NCBI GenBank assembly: GCA_021814475.1
Contig: JAKAIE010000001.1
Span: 1 to 64,000 of the forward strand
Length of the DNA: 64,000 bases
Direction: 5' to 3'
Origin: Nitrospirota bacterium
GTDB lineage: Bacteria; Nitrospirota; Thermodesulfovibrionia; Thermodesulfovibrionales; UBA6898
The position numbers were made by a program, and so were the translations under genes. Numbering within the stretch: the first letter of the stretch is position 1; each line of letters starts with the position of its first letter. The notes under the pieces were generated by a model. The model did not search any database. It was not told where the DNA came from and saw only the letters and a program-made list of their open reading frames with translations. Positions 34,639 through 44,930 of the stretch are shown here, piece after piece.

Positions 34639-34827
34639 ACATCCTCCAGAAAAAGATTTCTACTATAATATCCGCGGACCTCCTTCCTGTCAACCGGAGC
34701 GGACCACTCGCGGAGGCCTGTTTTCCGGCCGCGTAAGAACCTGATTATGATTGACTCGCCGACCGGGGATGATTATTATAAGGGACATATTTTCATGGGA
34801 ATCCGTTCAGGGAGGAGAGAGTAATTG

Positions 34828-36030
34828 ATGAAGAGGATTTTTTCGGCAATAATCGTCATGCTGATTTTTTCAGTGTTTCTGGCGGGATGCGGGTGCGGGG
34901 GGAGCGAGGTATGGCTGGTCTCGATTGCGGTTTCACCGGCCGACCCGGCGATCGTCCCGGGGACGACTCAGCCTTTCACTGCGACCGGGACATATTCCGA
35001 CAACACGACGCGGGACATAACCACGGCGGCCACCTGGAGCTCTTCGGACCAGAACGTCGCCACGGTCAGCAACGCCTCGGGTTCGGAAGGATGGGCCGCG
35101 GGGGTCCGGACCGGTGCCGCTACGATCACGGCGACGGCAGACGGCGTCAGCGGCAGTACGTCCCTGACTGTGCTCCCGGTGCTGGTGTCGATCAGCGTGA
35201 CGCCTGCAGACAGGAGCCTGGATATCGGGGCGACCCAGCAGTATACGGCAACGGGGACATATTCCGACAACAGCACCAAAGACCTCTCGGGGGTGGTGAC
35301 CTGGAGTTCCTCAGCGGAGGCGATCGCGACGATCAGCAATGCGGCCGGCTCCACTGGCCTTTTGGCCGCGGTCTCCGCGGGCCAGGCCACGGTCACCGCA
35401 ACGGCAGGGACCGTCTCCGGATCGACGGGGCTGACGGTGAACCCTCCGGTGGCGCCGCCCGTGCTCCCGGTGCTGGTGTCGATCAGCGTGACGCCTGCAG
35501 ACAGGAGCCTGGATATCGGGGCGACCCAGCAGTATACGGCAACGGGGACATATTCCGACAACAGCACCAAAGACCTCTCGGGGGTGGTGACCTGGAGTTC
35601 CTCGGCGGAGGCGATCGCGACGATCAGCAATGCGGCCGGCTCCAGGGGGTTTGCAACCGCGGTATCCGCGGGCCAGGTCTCTGTTTTCGCGACATTGGGC
35701 AGTATCTCGGGCTCGGCGGCGCTGACGGTTAACCCGGTCATTCCGCCTGTTCCCCCGGTGACCCTGGTGTCGATCAAGGTGACGCCGGAGAATCTCTGGA
35801 CCGGATTCGGCAAGACGATCCCGTATGCCGCGACAGGGACATTCTCGGACGGCTCGACGAAGGATATCACGACCGATGCCGTCTGGTCCTCATCGAAGCC
35901 GGAGATCGCCACGATCAGCAACGACGCCGGAGCAAAGGGGCTCGCCACGACGGATCACAAGATCGGCGTTACCGTGATCACGGCCACCTCAGGCGCTGTC
36001 TCGGGCTCGACCACACTCTTTGATCCGTAA
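34828..36030 (+). CDS. Lipoprotein with four Ig-like (BIG2) domains
   Basis: A 400-residue secreted lipoprotein (lipobox VFLAGCGCG) with four repeats of about 90 residues of bacterial Ig-like group 2: ATGTYSDNTTRDITTAATWS, then variants with ATWSSS / VTWSSS and GSTSLTV endings. Repeats two and three are nearly identical because of a DNA-level duplication (35170-35353 and 35461-35644). ATG 34828 follows GGAGGAGA. The function is probably surface adhesion or a structural spacer; it is unlinked to a known partner. Confidence 0.8.
   Translation: MKRIFSAIIVMLIFSVFLAGCGCGGSEVWLVSIAVSPADPAIVPGTTQPFTATGTYSDNTTRDITTAATWSSSDQNVATVSNASGSEGWAAGVRTGAATITATADGVSGSTSLTVLPVLVSISVTPADRSLDIGATQQYTATGTYSDNSTKDLSGVVTWSSSAEAIATISNAAGSTGLLAAVSAGQATVTATAGTVSGSTGLTVNPPVAPPVLPVLVSISVTPADRSLDIGATQQYTATGTYSDNSTKDLSGVVTWSSSAEAIATISNAAGSRGFATAVSAGQVSVFATLGSISGSAALTVNPVIPPVPPVTLVSIKVTPENLWTGFGKTIPYAATGTFSDGSTKDITTDAVWSSSKPEIATISNDAGAKGLATTDHKIGVTVITATSGAVSGSTTLFDP
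35170..35353 (+). repeat. 184-bp repeat within the BIG2 gene, copy 1
   Basis: Matches 35461-35644 at an offset of 291 bp (97 codons), with one A/G difference noticed. It encodes most of the second Ig-like domain. Confidence 0.9.
35461..35644 (+). repeat. 184-bp repeat within the BIG2 gene, copy 2
   Basis: Second copy of the 35170-35353 block, encoding the third Ig-like domain. In-frame unit size shows a recent domain duplication. Confidence 0.9.
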
Positions 36031-36046
36031 ATCAACACTCGTTCTG

Positions 36047-36078
36047 CAGGCCCTTCCCCCTGGTGAGGGAAGGGCCTG
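36047..36078 (+). terminator. Hairpin after the BIG2 lipoprotein gene
   Basis: A perfect 12-bp stem CAGGCCCTTCCC / GGGAAGGGCCTG with an 8-nt loop and a weak TATCCTT tail. It lies 9 bp before the ATG of the PHP gene. Confidence 0.65.
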
Positions 36079-36087
36079 TATCCTTCA

Positions 36088-36729
36088 ATGCCCTTCCGTA
36101 TAGACCTTCATGTGCATTCCCGTGACAGCGGGGACAACAACGCCGACCCCGAAGAATCGGTCATCCAGGCGATCGACCGGCGCCTCCAGGGTATAGCGTT
36201 CACCGAGCATTATTCTTTCGGGGCCTCGGAGGGCGCCCTCCGTCTGGCCGAAAAATACAGGGACCGCATCGTTATTATCAGGGGGGTCGAGTATTCAACC
36301 CCTGACGGCCACTGTCTGATATTCGGCGTCGATACGGACAGGCTGCCCCTGAAGGACCTTACGGTACAGGAGATCGTCACCGTGGTGACAGGGGAGGGCG
36401 GCGCCGTCATCCCGTCCCATCCGTACCGCTCGGTTAACAGCCTCGGCGACCGGGTGAAGCGGCTCCGGGGTATTGCTGCGGTGGAGGGATATAACGGGTG
36501 TAACATGGCCCTCTTCAACGACAGGGCGGTAGAAACGGCCCGTATGCTGAGCCTGCCTTATACCGGGGGGTCCGATGCGCACGAATCTAGGGACGTCGGC
36601 GCGTGCTACACGGAATTCGACGCCCTGGTCACTCCCGAAAACCTCGTCGGACTCTTAAGGGCCGGGAGGTACCGGGGGGTCGATACGAGGAAGATCTCGA
36701 AGGGATTCTGGTCCGGATTTCCGTCCTAG
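36088..36729 (+). CDS. PHP-domain phosphoesterase
   Basis: A 213-residue metal-dependent phosphoesterase. The metal ligands are visible: IDLHVHSRDSGD (HxH), AFTEHYSFGA, GVEYSTPDGH, VIPSHPYRS and the C-terminal GGSDAHESRDVG. This is the PHP layout of small stand-alone enzymes such as 5'-3' phosphoesterases acting on nucleotides; the substrate is unknown. It overlaps the converging ymdB gene by 4 bp at the 3' end. Confidence 0.85.
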   Translation: MPFRIDLHVHSRDSGDNNADPEESVIQAIDRRLQGIAFTEHYSFGASEGALRLAEKYRDRIVIIRGVEYSTPDGHCLIFGVDTDRLPLKDLTVQEIVTVVTGEGGAVIPSHPYRSVNSLGDRVKRLRGIAAVEGYNGCNMALFNDRAVETARMLSLPYTGGSDAHESRDVGACYTEFDALVTPENLVGLLRAGRYRGVDTRKISKGFWSGFPS

Positions 36730-37508
36730 GAATGAGTCAGCTGGATCCTCTGTATGGCCGAGGCCTTCCCCGACTCTTCGCTCACCTCGATCACCACGCC
36801 TGAGAGGATAGCCTCTCCCGGGGCGGTCTCGAACTTTGCCGGCATGCTCGTGAGGAAACGCTGGAGTATCTGGCCGACATCCATCCCTATGACCGAGTGG
36901 CCGGGGCCGGTCATCCCCGCGTCCGTGATATAGGCGGTCCCGCCAGGGAGGACCTTCTCGTCCGCCGTCTGGACGTGGGTATGGGTGCCGAGTACCGCGG
37001 AGACCTTGCCGTCGAGATAGTACCCCAGGGCGATCTTTTCGGACGTCGCCTCCGCATGCATGTCCACTATGATGATGCGCGTCTCCTGCGATATCCGTTC
37101 CACCTCCGGCGCGATCGTCCTGAACGGGCAGTCCATCCCCATCATATAGACGCGCCCCGAGACATTGATCACCCCGACCTTGATCCCGCCAGCCGTGTTG
37201 AAGATGATGCTGCCGAAACCCGGCGCACCGGGCGGATAGTTCAGGGGGCGGAGGACCCGGTTGTCCTTGGAGATGTAGTGGACAAAATCCTTCTTGTCCC
37301 AGACATGGTTTCCAGTGGTGATGACATGGACGCCCATCCTGAAGAGGTCGCCGACGAGCGGCTCTGTAAGCCCGAAGCCGCCCGCGACGTTTTCGGCATT
37401 GGCAATGACCAGGTCGATCTTGTACCTGTCGGTCAGGCTCGGCAGAAGCGCCTTGACCGCGTTCCTGCCGGACTTTCCGACTATATCTCCGATAAAGAGT
37501 ATCTTCAT
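36726..37508 (-). CDS. ymdB: TIGR00282/YmdB-family metallophosphoesterase
   Basis: A 260-residue enzyme of the YmdB class, a 2',3'-cyclic nucleotide phosphodiesterase in Bacillus. Motifs: MKILFIGDIVGKSGRNAV, IANAENVAGGFG, TTGNHVWDKKDF, VDMHAEATSEK and GTHTHVQTADEKVLPGGTAY, giving the dimetal site Asp-Glu-Asn-His-His. It follows rny by 3 bp, a conserved gene pair linked to RNA turnover and developmental switches in Bacillus. Confidence 0.9.
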   Translation of the reverse strand: MKILFIGDIVGKSGRNAVKALLPSLTDRYKIDLVIANAENVAGGFGLTEPLVGDLFRMGVHVITTGNHVWDKKDFVHYISKDNRVLRPLNYPPGAPGFGSIIFNTAGGIKVGVINVSGRVYMMGMDCPFRTIAPEVERISQETRIIIVDMHAEATSEKIALGYYLDGKVSAVLGTHTHVQTADEKVLPGGTAYITDAGMTGPGHSVIGMDVGQILQRFLTSMPAKFETAPGEAILSGVVIEVSEESGKASAIQRIQLTHS

Positions 37509-37511
37509 CCG

Positions 37512-39074
37512 CTACTTCGCATATTCCACATAACGCGACTCCCGGATGACGGTCACCTTGATCTGACCCGGGTAGGACATCTCCGCCTCTATCTTCTTCG
37601 AGAGGTCCCGCGCGATCATCGAAGAGAGTTCGTCGTTAACCTCTTCCGGTTTGACGATGATCCGGATCTCCCTGCCTGCCTGGATGGCGTAGCATTTCTC
37701 GACGCCCTTGAACGAGAGGGCCATCGTTTCGAGGGCCTCAAGACGCTTGAGATAATGTTCTATGCTTTCACGCCTCACGCCCGGACGCGCGGCCGACAGC
37801 GCATCGGCAGCCGCTACCAGCGCCGCCTCCACCGTCAGAGGGTCGCCTTCGCCGTGGTGGACCTGGATCGCATTGACGACCTTGTTGTTTTCCCCGAATT
37901 TCTTTGCGAGGTTCGCGCCGATGTCCTGATGCGTGCCTTCTATCTCATGGTCGACCGCCTTGCCGATGTCGTGGAGCAGGCCGGCCCGCTTCGCCAGTTT
38001 GGCGTCAACCCCCAGTTCGCTCGCCATCATGCCGGCAAAGTAGGCCACCTCCCGCGAGTGCTGGAGGACATTCTGGCCGTATGAGGTCCGGTATTTCAGC
38101 CGGCCGAGGATACGGATGAGTTCGGGGTGGATGCCGGAGAGGCCGATATCGAAGGTGGCCTTTTCCCCTTCTTCCCTGATGCTGTTGTCGACCTCTTTCT
38201 TTACCTTCTCTACGATCTCCTCGATCCGGGTCGGGTGGATCCTGCCGTCGGTGATCAGCCGCTCCAGGGAGAGGCGCGCTACTTCTCGCCTGACCGGGTC
38301 GAATCCGGAAAGCGTCACCATTTCGGGCGTATCGTCGACGATCAGGTCTACGCCGGTAGCCGCCTCGAGGGCCCTGATGTTCCTCCCCTCCCGGCCGATG
38401 ATCCTGCCCTTCATCTCATCGTTGGGCAGGCTCACGGCGGTGACGGTCGCGTCGGCGACGTAATCGCTGGCATATCGCTGTATCGCGAAGCCCATGATCT
38501 CCTTCGCCTTCTTCTCCGCATTCTCCTTCGCCTCGTCCTCGATCCTCTTGACGACCTTGGCGATCTCGAAGCGGGTCTCCTCTTCCGTCCGCCTCAGCAG
38601 TTCCTCGCGCGCCTCTGTCGCGGTCAGTCCCGAGAGTCTTTCGAGCACTGCCATCTGGTCACTGATCAGCTGGGTGGACCGGGCCTCTTTTTCCTGGACG
38701 GTCTTTTCCTTCAGACCGATCTCCTTTTCCCGCCGTCCGATCTCGTGGTCGCGCTTGTCGATCTGGTCGAATTTCCGCTCGATGGATTCCTCTTTCTGGC
38801 GGAGCCTCTTCTCCAGCTGGTTCAGCTCGGTCCGGCGTTCCTTCAGCTCTTTTTCGGCCTCGGTCTTTGCCTGGTAGATGATGTCTTTGGCCTCGAGGGT
38901 CGCCTCCTTGCGGAGCGCCTCCGCATCCCGGACCGCTTCTTCCGTAACCTTTCTCTTGTCCTGGTCAATTGTTGCCTTCTGGGTCTGCAGCGCCTTCTTG
39001 TAGACGAGGCTCAGAAGCAGACCGGTGATGACTCCGGCAGCGATCGCTGCCAGCAGATAAACCGGATTAAACAT
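37512..39074 (-). CDS. rny: Ribonuclease Y
   Basis: A 520-residue membrane-bound endoribonuclease. N-terminal helix [19 protein letters not shown], a long coiled coil (about residues 30-190, [17 protein letters not shown] onwards), a KH domain with [20 protein letters not shown], and an HD domain with [20 protein letters not shown] and [10 protein letters not shown]. Length is typical. It starts inside rarA (8-bp overlap), so rarA-rny-ymdB is one operon. Confidence 0.95.
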   Translation of the reverse strand: MFNPVYLLAAIAAGVITGLLLSLVYKKALQTQKATIDQDKRKVTEEAVRDAEALRKEATLEAKDIIYQAKTEAEKELKERRTELNQLEKRLRQKEESIERKFDQIDKRDHEIGRREKEIGLKEKTVQEKEARSTQLISDQMAVLERLSGLTATEAREELLRRTEEETRFEIAKVVKRIEDEAKENAEKKAKEIMGFAIQRYASDYVADATVTAVSLPNDEMKGRIIGREGRNIRALEAATGVDLIVDDTPEMVTLSGFDPVRREVARLSLERLITDGRIHPTRIEEIVEKVKKEVDNSIREEGEKATFDIGLSGIHPELIRILGRLKYRTSYGQNVLQHSREVAYFAGMMASELGVDAKLAKRAGLLHDIGKAVDHEIEGTHQDIGANLAKKFGENNKVVNAIQVHHGEGDPLTVEAALVAAADALSAARPGVRRESIEHYLKRLEALETMALSFKGVEKCYAIQAGREIRIIVKPEEVNDELSSMIARDLSKKIEAEMSYPGQIKVTVIRESRYVEYAK

Positions 39075-40344
39075 CTGGTGTGGACCTCCTTTTTTGCAGC
39101 ATGGTATGTATGATTTTTTCGTACCCTTCCTCTGTCGGCGTATAGAACGAGCGGGGGGCCGACAGGTAAGCCTGTTTCACATAATGCCCAGGGAAGCTAT
39201 GGGGATACTGGTATCCGATCCCCGCGCCGAGTCTCTTCGCCCCCTGGTAGTGTGAGTCGCGCAGGTGCGACGGGACCTGCTGCAGGGGCTCGTTCCTGAC
39301 CGCGCCGATTGCGGCGTCTATGGCGGCGCAGGAGGCGTTGCTCTTCGGCGCCGCGGCGATATAGATCACCGCCTGGGCCAGGGGTATCCGTCCTTCCGGC
39401 ATGCCGATCCTATCGACCGCCTGCAGCGCCGAGACTGCGAGCGTCAGGGCCTGCGGGTCGGCGTTGCCGATGTCCTCCGAGGCGCAGATCACGATCCTCC
39501 GTGCGATGAACAGGGGGTCTTCCCCGGATTCGATCATGCGCGCGAGCCAGTAGACCGCCGCGTCCGGGTCGGAGCCCCGCATGCTCTTGATAAAGGCGGA
39601 GATGATGTTGTAGTGTTCATCTTCGTCATAGTACAGGGATTTCGACTGTGAGGCCTCCCGTATCAGCGCCGCCGTGATAGTGTATGTATCGGAGCCGGCG
39701 TCGAAGGAAGACAGGAAGGAGAGTTCGAGGATATTGAGCGCCTTTCTGGCATCGCCGCCGCAGAGGGACGCGATCACCCCGATCCCCTCGTCGTCTATAC
39801 TGACCCGGTAATCCCCCAGCCCGCGCCTGTCGGTGACCGCGCGCCTCAGCAGCGTCCGTATGTCATCGGCGGGTATCGGCATGAACTGGAAGATCTGGGA
39901 CCGGGACGAGAGCGCCGGCACAAGGGCGAAGAAGGGGTTCTGGGTCGAGGCCCCTATCAGGATCACCTCGCCCTGCTCGATATGGGGGAGAAGCGCGTCC
40001 TGCTGGATCTTATTGAAGCGGTGGATCTCGTCGACGAACAGGATCGTCCTTCCCCCACGGATGGAGGAGACCGCGTCCCTGATGTCCTTGATGCCGGCGG
40101 TGACTGCGTTGAGCGAGATGAAGTCGGCGCGCGTCTTCCTTGCGACTATATGGGCGAGGGCGGTCTTCCCTGTGCCCGGGGGGCCGTACAGGATGACGGA
40201 GACGAGTTTGTCCTCATCGATCAGCCGCCGCAACGGCCTGTTCGCGCCGAGCAGATGCTGCTGGCCGAGGAAATCATCGAAATCCTCGGGCTGCATCCGC
40301 CAGGCAAGCGGGGGTATGCCTTTCTGACTCTTAAAAAGTTCCAA
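39067..40344 (-). CDS. rarA: Replication-associated recombination protein RarA (MgsA)
   Basis: A 425-residue AAA+ ATPase acting at stalled replication forks. Walker [16 protein letters not shown], Walker [21 protein letters not shown], sensor 1 ASTQNPFF, and a C-terminal tetramerisation domain with [20 protein letters not shown] and QAYL. Upstream on the same strand lies the 6S RNA gene; proximity of 6S RNA genes to rarA is known in several phyla. Confidence 0.95.
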   Translation of the reverse strand: MELFKSQKGIPPLAWRMQPEDFDDFLGQQHLLGANRPLRRLIDEDKLVSVILYGPPGTGKTALAHIVARKTRADFISLNAVTAGIKDIRDAVSSIRGGRTILFVDEIHRFNKIQQDALLPHIEQGEVILIGASTQNPFFALVPALSSRSQIFQFMPIPADDIRTLLRRAVTDRRGLGDYRVSIDDEGIGVIASLCGGDARKALNILELSFLSSFDAGSDTYTITAALIREASQSKSLYYDEDEHYNIISAFIKSMRGSDPDAAVYWLARMIESGEDPLFIARRIVICASEDIGNADPQALTLAVSALQAVDRIGMPEGRIPLAQAVIYIAAAPKSNASCAAIDAAIGAVRNEPLQQVPSHLRDSHYQGAKRLGAGIGYQYPHSFPGHYVKQAYLSAPRSFYTPTEEGYEKIIHTMLQKRRSTPDV

Positions 40345-40555
40345 TCAATAGTCCCGTGCTGGACTATTCTATGGGCTGGACTGTTGGGTGCGAGAAATCC
40401 CGAAAAAGGTACAATAGGGGTTGATAAAGATGTATAGAAGGGTCTGTGTCGACAGACCTCATTGCACTTTTTTCTTTAAAAAACGCGATTTTCTTCTCCA
40501 AGAGGCCCGGTCCCACAGAAGCCAGTTTCATTAAAGTAAACAACACAGACATTAA
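40345..40555. other. Spacer between 6S RNA gene and rarA
   Basis: About 210 bp without a credible gene. It holds a small perfect hairpin GGTCTGT-GTCG-ACAGACC at 40441-40458, which may serve as the 3' processing or termination region of 6S RNA on the minus strand, and AT-rich sequence. A 115-codon minus-strand frame that runs through here and across the 6S gene is rejected. Confidence 0.5.
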
Positions 40556-40740
40556 GGTCCCGCCCTGCCGTGTAAGTGAAGAATCAGATCCGCCCATTGG
40601 ATAGGTGGGTGCCATAAAGCTGCCTTCAGGCTTCTGCCACAAGGGCAACATGCACACCAGCAGCATACGCTGGCTCCCTAAAGATCTAATTTGCCGGATC
40701 AACATGTTCACCTATCACCTGCAGGGCAGGTAATTGACCT
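40556..40740 (-). ncRNA. ssrS: 6S RNA
   Basis: About 185 nt on the minus strand, the usual length. A closing stem pairs 5' GGTC and CTGCCCT with 3' GGCAGGG and GGACC. The apical region reads GGCAGAAGCCTGAAGGCAGC then GGCACCCACCT, which lines up with E. coli 6S AGAAGCCTTAAAACTGC then CACCTTGAACC. The RNA traps housekeeping RNA polymerase by mimicking an open promoter. Exact ends are estimated from the closing stem. The location upstream of rarA supports the call. Confidence 0.85.
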
Positions 40741-40922
40741 GACGATTAATTCCCTTACTTCCATATCTATATTTATAACAGAATACCCGGTGTTTCGGCA
40801 AGAGAAAATTCTTTTAGTCCGAAGCGTTTTAGCTTGTATTGCAGCCGGAGATTGAATAAACTAAAAGAATATATTTTTTGGCGTTGCGGTATAGTCGCGG
40901 GTGAGCGACAAAGGAGGTCAGT

Positions 40923-41141
40923 ATGTTTGGATTGGGAATGCCGGAACTTCTTGTGATACTGGTTATTGCCCTGGTCCTTTTCGGGGGCAACAGGCTGCCC
41001 GAGATCGGCAAGGGGATCGGCCAGGCGATAAGGAATTTCAAAAAGGCGACGAACGAACCCGATGAGATTGATGTCACCCCCAAGAAGGGCGTTTCGAAAG
41101 AGGACGGCAAGGGAGGCGACGAAAAAACAAAAAGTGAATAG
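40923..41141 (+). CDS. tatA: Sec-independent translocase subunit TatA
   Basis: A 72-residue single-span protein: [20 protein letters not shown] helix, the [20 protein letters not shown] amphipathic helix with the conserved F-G-x-x-x-LP motif, then an acidic and lysine-rich tail. AAAGGAGG precedes the ATG. It overlaps alr by 8 bp. It would serve the Tat substrates in this window (NrfC-like protein, flavoenzyme). TatB and TatC are not seen here. Confidence 0.95.
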   Translation: MFGLGMPELLVILVIALVLFGGNRLPEIGKGIGQAIRNFKKATNEPDEIDVTPKKGVSKEDGKGGDEKTKSE

Positions 41142-42231
41142 AGGCCCCGTTGCTGAGATAGACCTGTCCGCGCTTCAGCATAACCTCTCCATCCTCCGGA
41201 AACGTATCAACGACAGACCCGTTATCGCCGTTGTCAAAGCGGATGCCTATGGCCACGGCGCCCCGGAAATCTCCAGGAGGCTCCTGGAGGAGGGCGTCGG
41301 GACCCTTGCAGTCGCCTTCACCGGCGAGGCGAAGAAACTGAGGGAGGCCGGCATCGCGGCGCCCATCATCGTCCTGTTTGACCGGGATGACCCCTCAGAT
41401 TATTTTGACTTCCACCTCACCCCGGTGCTCCAGGATGTCGCGACCGCTGAACGGCTTTCGAGGGAGGCCGGTCGCCGTGATGCGCGTCTCGGGGTGCACC
41501 TGAAGATCGATACAGGCATGGGCAGGATCGGTTTCAGGGCCGAAGAGGCGGTGGCCGTGGCGGAGAGGATCGCCGGGATGAAGGGCCTCGAAATCACCGG
41601 CCTCATGAGCCATTTTTCCGAGGCCGACCTTGCGGACCGTTCGTACGCTGAAAGACAGCTCAGGATTTTCAGCGGCATAAGGGCGGAGATGACCGGACGG
41701 CTGGGCTGCCCCCTGCTCTGCCATATGGCGAACAGCGCGGCCGCGCTCTCTCTGGAGGATGCGGTCTTCGACGCGGTCAGGCCCGGCCTGCTTCTCTGGG
41801 GGTACTCTCCGTTTCCGGAGCAATACGGCCTCAGGCCGCTCATGAAGATACGGACCAGGGTCCTCGCGCTGCGCGCTATGGCGGCGGGCTGCCCGGTGAG
41901 CTACGGGAGGACCTTTGTCACGTCGCGGCCGAGCAGGATCGCCGTGGTCCCGCTGGGGTATGCCGACGGCTACAGCAGGCATTTTTCGAACAACGCCGAG
42001 ATGCTGGTGCGCGGGGTCCGCGTCCCGGTTGCCGGCAGGGTCTGCATGGACCTGACGATGCTCGATGTCACCGACGTGCCGGGGGTTGCCGAAGGCGACG
42101 AGGTGGTGGTCCTGGGGCGGCAGGGCGGCGAGTCGATCAGCGCGTGCGAACTCGCCCCGAAGGCGGGAACCATTCCCTACGAAATCCTGACCTCGCTGGG
42201 CCGTGCGGCGCGGAAAGAGTACCATTCATGA
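41134..42231 (+). CDS. alr: Alanine racemase
   Basis: A 365-residue PLP enzyme supplying D-alanine for peptidoglycan. [18 protein letters not shown] is followed by the PLP lysine motif [37 protein letters not shown] and the [14 protein letters not shown]-like stretch ([15 protein letters not shown]) with the catalytic Tyr region are present. A GTG at 41134 overlapping the tatA stop gives the correct N-terminus; an ATG at 41062 would add 24 atypical residues. Confidence 0.9.
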   Translation: MNRGPVAEIDLSALQHNLSILRKRINDRPVIAVVKADAYGHGAPEISRRLLEEGVGTLAVAFTGEAKKLREAGIAAPIIVLFDRDDPSDYFDFHLTPVLQDVATAERLSREAGRRDARLGVHLKIDTGMGRIGFRAEEAVAVAERIAGMKGLEITGLMSHFSEADLADRSYAERQLRIFSGIRAEMTGRLGCPLLCHMANSAAALSLEDAVFDAVRPGLLLWGYSPFPEQYGLRPLMKIRTRVLALRAMAAGCPVSYGRTFVTSRPSRIAVVPLGYADGYSRHFSNNAEMLVRGVRVPVAGRVCMDLTMLDVTDVPGVAEGDEVVVLGRQGGESISACELAPKAGTIPYEILTSLGRAARKEYHS

Positions 42232-42264
42232 ACATGGACATGTGCAGAGGCGGAATAGCGTCCG

Positions 42265-43941
42265 ATGCATAAAAAAATAGCCGAGATCCTCCAGGAGATG
42301 GGGGAGGTGACCGAGGCGGAGACCGCGAGACTTCTCGAGATCCAGAGGACTGAAGGCATGCGCCGCAGGTTCGGGGAGATCGCGATCGAACACGGCATAT
42401 CCGAAGACCGGCTGGTCGAGGCCCTGTCGCAGCAGTTTCATCTTCCCGTCGCCGGGGCGAAGGATTTTCCTGAGGCGGTCCCACTGGAAAAAATATCCTT
42501 CGGCTTTCTCGAAAACAACCTGATCCTTCCCCTTTCCGTCCGGGACAACCTCCTGAGTGTGGCCACGGGAGATCCCACGCAGACCGAAGGCATTGATTCG
42601 CTCAGGTCCTCTTTCGGGTATGATATCGCCCTGTACATCGCAAAAAAGTCAGCTATCCTGGAACATCTCCAGCTGCTGCGCGGCTCGAGGACAGCGGTCA
42701 TGCAGCGCCTTATCGAGGATGCGGCGGAGGATGAGACCACGGCGGCCGCGGTGACCGGGGAGATAAGCCACCTGAAGGACCTCGCCCAGGAAAAGGGGAT
42801 TATCCAGCTCGTCAATATCCTCATCGAAAACGCCGTGAAAGACCGCGCCAGCGATATCCATATCGAGCCGGGGGAGCTGAGCGTCAGGGCGCGGTACCGG
42901 ATCGACGGGGTGCTTTTTGAGAAGGAGGTCCTGCCGATGCGGACCTATTCCGCCATCTCCTCGAGGATCAAGCTGCTCGCCCAGATGAACATTGCGGAAC
43001 GGCGGCTTCCGCAGGACGGCCGGATAAAGACCTCGTTTTCAGGGAGGGAGATCGATATCAGGGTCTCGACCCTGCCGACGATCCATGGCGAGAGTATCGT
43101 CATGCGTCTCCTCGACAAGGGGGTGTCGTTCGTGACGCTGGAGGAACTCGGCTTCGACCGGATGATGCTCGACATGTATGAGGAGATGATCCGGAAACCC
43201 TACGGCATGATTCTGATCACCGGACCCACCGGGAGCGGCAAATCGACGACGTTATACGCCTCTCTCGACAAGATCAACACCCCGGAAAAGAAGATCATCA
43301 CGATAGAGGAGCCGGTGGAATACCTGATGCCCGGCATCAACCAGATACAGGTGCGCCCGAAGATCGGACTGACCTTTGCCGGAGGGCTGCGCCATATCGT
43401 CAGGCAGGACCCTGACGTCATCATGGTCGGCGAGATCAGGGACATGGAGACGGCAGGGATCTCGATCCACGCCGCCCTTACAGGCCACCTCCTTTACAGT
43501 ACGCTGCATACGAACGATGCCCCGGGCGCGGTGACACGACTCATGGATATGGGGATCGAGAACTATCTCGTCGCATCTACGCTCATATGCGTGATAGCGC
43601 AGCGGCTGGTCAGGAGGATCTGCGGCCACTGCCGCGAACAGCTGCCCGAGGCCGGCGAGGCGGCCAGAAGGCTCGATCCGAGGCTCGTGACGCTCTGGCA
43701 CGGGAGGGGCTGCGAACATTGCGCCGGGACCGGGTACAGGGGGCGCATCGGGATCTTCGAGATGCTCCCGGTCGGTGAGGAGATCAGGGGCCTGGTCATG
43801 CGGCATGCCACGGCCAAGGAGATTAAGGACATGGCGGTCTCGCTCGGCATGCGCACGCTCAGGGAGGACGGTATCCAGAAGGTGGCAACGGGCGTCACGA
43901 CGCTCGACGAGGTGCTGCGCGTCACCCAGGTGGAACTGTGA
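42265..43941 (+). CDS. gspE: Type II secretion ATPase GspE
   Basis: A 558-residue cytoplasmic hexameric ATPase. N-terminal MshEN/T2SSE_N domain (ILQEMGEVTEAETARLLEIQ), an N2 domain with DRASDIHIEPGELSVRARYRI, Walker A GPTGSGKSTTLYASL, Asp box TIEEPVEY, Walker B VGEIRDMETA, His box LHTNDAPGAVTRL, and a CGHC / CEHC zinc finger near residues 455-500. Length is typical. First gene of a secretion operon, 33 bp after alr. Confidence 0.9.
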   Translation: MHKKIAEILQEMGEVTEAETARLLEIQRTEGMRRRFGEIAIEHGISEDRLVEALSQQFHLPVAGAKDFPEAVPLEKISFGFLENNLILPLSVRDNLLSVATGDPTQTEGIDSLRSSFGYDIALYIAKKSAILEHLQLLRGSRTAVMQRLIEDAAEDETTAAAVTGEISHLKDLAQEKGIIQLVNILIENAVKDRASDIHIEPGELSVRARYRIDGVLFEKEVLPMRTYSAISSRIKLLAQMNIAERRLPQDGRIKTSFSGREIDIRVSTLPTIHGESIVMRLLDKGVSFVTLEELGFDRMMLDMYEEMIRKPYGMILITGPTGSGKSTTLYASLDKINTPEKKIITIEEPVEYLMPGINQIQVRPKIGLTFAGGLRHIVRQDPDVIMVGEIRDMETAGISIHAALTGHLLYSTLHTNDAPGAVTRLMDMGIENYLVASTLICVIAQRLVRRICGHCREQLPEAGEAARRLDPRLVTLWHGRGCEHCAGTGYRGRIGIFEMLPVGEEIRGLVMRHATAKEIKDMAVSLGMRTLREDGIQKVATGVTTLDEVLRVTQVEL

Positions 43942-44930
43942 ACCCGGCGGCAAAGGGCAGGGAGCAAAGGGCAGGGAACGCGCGGGGGAAGTTTTCCGGA
44001 GAGGAGGGGTTTGCCCTGATGATGGTGCTCTGGGTGCTCGTGCTGCTGAGCATCGTTGCCCTGAACCATATGAACGCGACGAGGTGGAATACCGCCAGCA
44101 CCAGGAACCTGAAGGAGGAGACGATAGGGTATTACCTCGCCCTTTCGGGGTATAACGAGGCGGTCCATTTTCTGATGTCCGACAGGGACCCCGGCCTTGA
44201 CTATGTCGATGCCTCGGGGAATTTCCGGGTGGATACGGACTCGCCCCCGATCGCAGGGAAGAAGCTGGAGGACGCCGGAGAGGTGGACATAAGGATTACT
44301 GATGAGGACTCAAAGATAAACATAAATAATGCGTCCTCTGAGGGGTTGAAGGCGCTTTTCACATACGCCGGTCTTGACGATGAAAAGGCTGCCGGGCTTG
44401 TAGATGCGGTCCTCGACTGGAGAGACCCTGATTCGGAGCGCCGCCTCAACGGCGCCGAAGATGAATATTATGAGGGGCTTCCAGACCCGTACAAGGCAAA
44501 AAACGCCTTTTTCGATCTGCCCGAAGAGCTGCTCCTGGTGAAGGGCATGAAGCCCGAGTACCTGTACGGCAGCAAGGATATCCATCCGATCCTGCCGCTC
44601 ATCACGACCTTCGGGACCGGCAACGTGAATATCAACACCGCCTCCCCGGAACTCATGACGTATATGGGCCTGAACAGCTTCGAGGTCGAGGCGCTGTTAA
44701 AGCAGCGGAGCCCCGAGGCGGGGGGCTTCAGGGCGATCCCCCCGCAGTTTGCGGACCGGGGGTTTAAGTCGATGGCCTCTGCCAACCTGAGGATCGAGGT
44801 TTCGGGCAGGGCGAAAAACAGCACCCTCCTGTCGAAGATAGTCGCGGTGGTGAACCGTCAGCCGGCCGGCAGGGGTTTCAGGGTGCGTACGCTGTACTGG
44901 AAGGAATATGAAGAGAGTAGCGGGAGTTAG
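43938..44930 (+). CDS. gspK: Type II secretion minor pseudopilin GspK
   Basis: A 330-residue pseudopilin. The prepilin peptidase site is at EEGFALMMVLWVLVLLS (Gly24/Phe25); the residue at mature position 5 is Met instead of Glu, the known GspK feature. The SAM-like insert has NINNASSEGLKALFTYAG and the second copy NVNINTASPELMTYMGL. It caps the pseudopilus tip with GspI and GspJ, which are not encoded in this operon. It overlaps gspE by 4 bp and gspL by 23 bp. Confidence 0.85.
   Translation: MNPAAKGREQRAGNARGKFSGEEGFALMMVLWVLVLLSIVALNHMNATRWNTASTRNLKEETIGYYLALSGYNEAVHFLMSDRDPGLDYVDASGNFRVDTDSPPIAGKKLEDAGEVDIRITDEDSKININNASSEGLKALFTYAGLDDEKAAGLVDAVLDWRDPDSERRLNGAEDEYYEGLPDPYKAKNAFFDLPEELLLVKGMKPEYLYGSKDIHPILPLITTFGTGNVNINTASPELMTYMGLNSFEVEALLKQRSPEAGGFRAIPPQFADRGFKSMASANLRIEVSGRAKNSTLLSKIVAVVNRQPAGRGFRVRTLYWKEYEESSGS

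Noticed and set aside
40364-40711. 115-codon minus-strand frame over the region upstream of rarA
   Set aside because: It overlaps the 6S RNA and its composition is not protein-like; the RNA explains the conservation.
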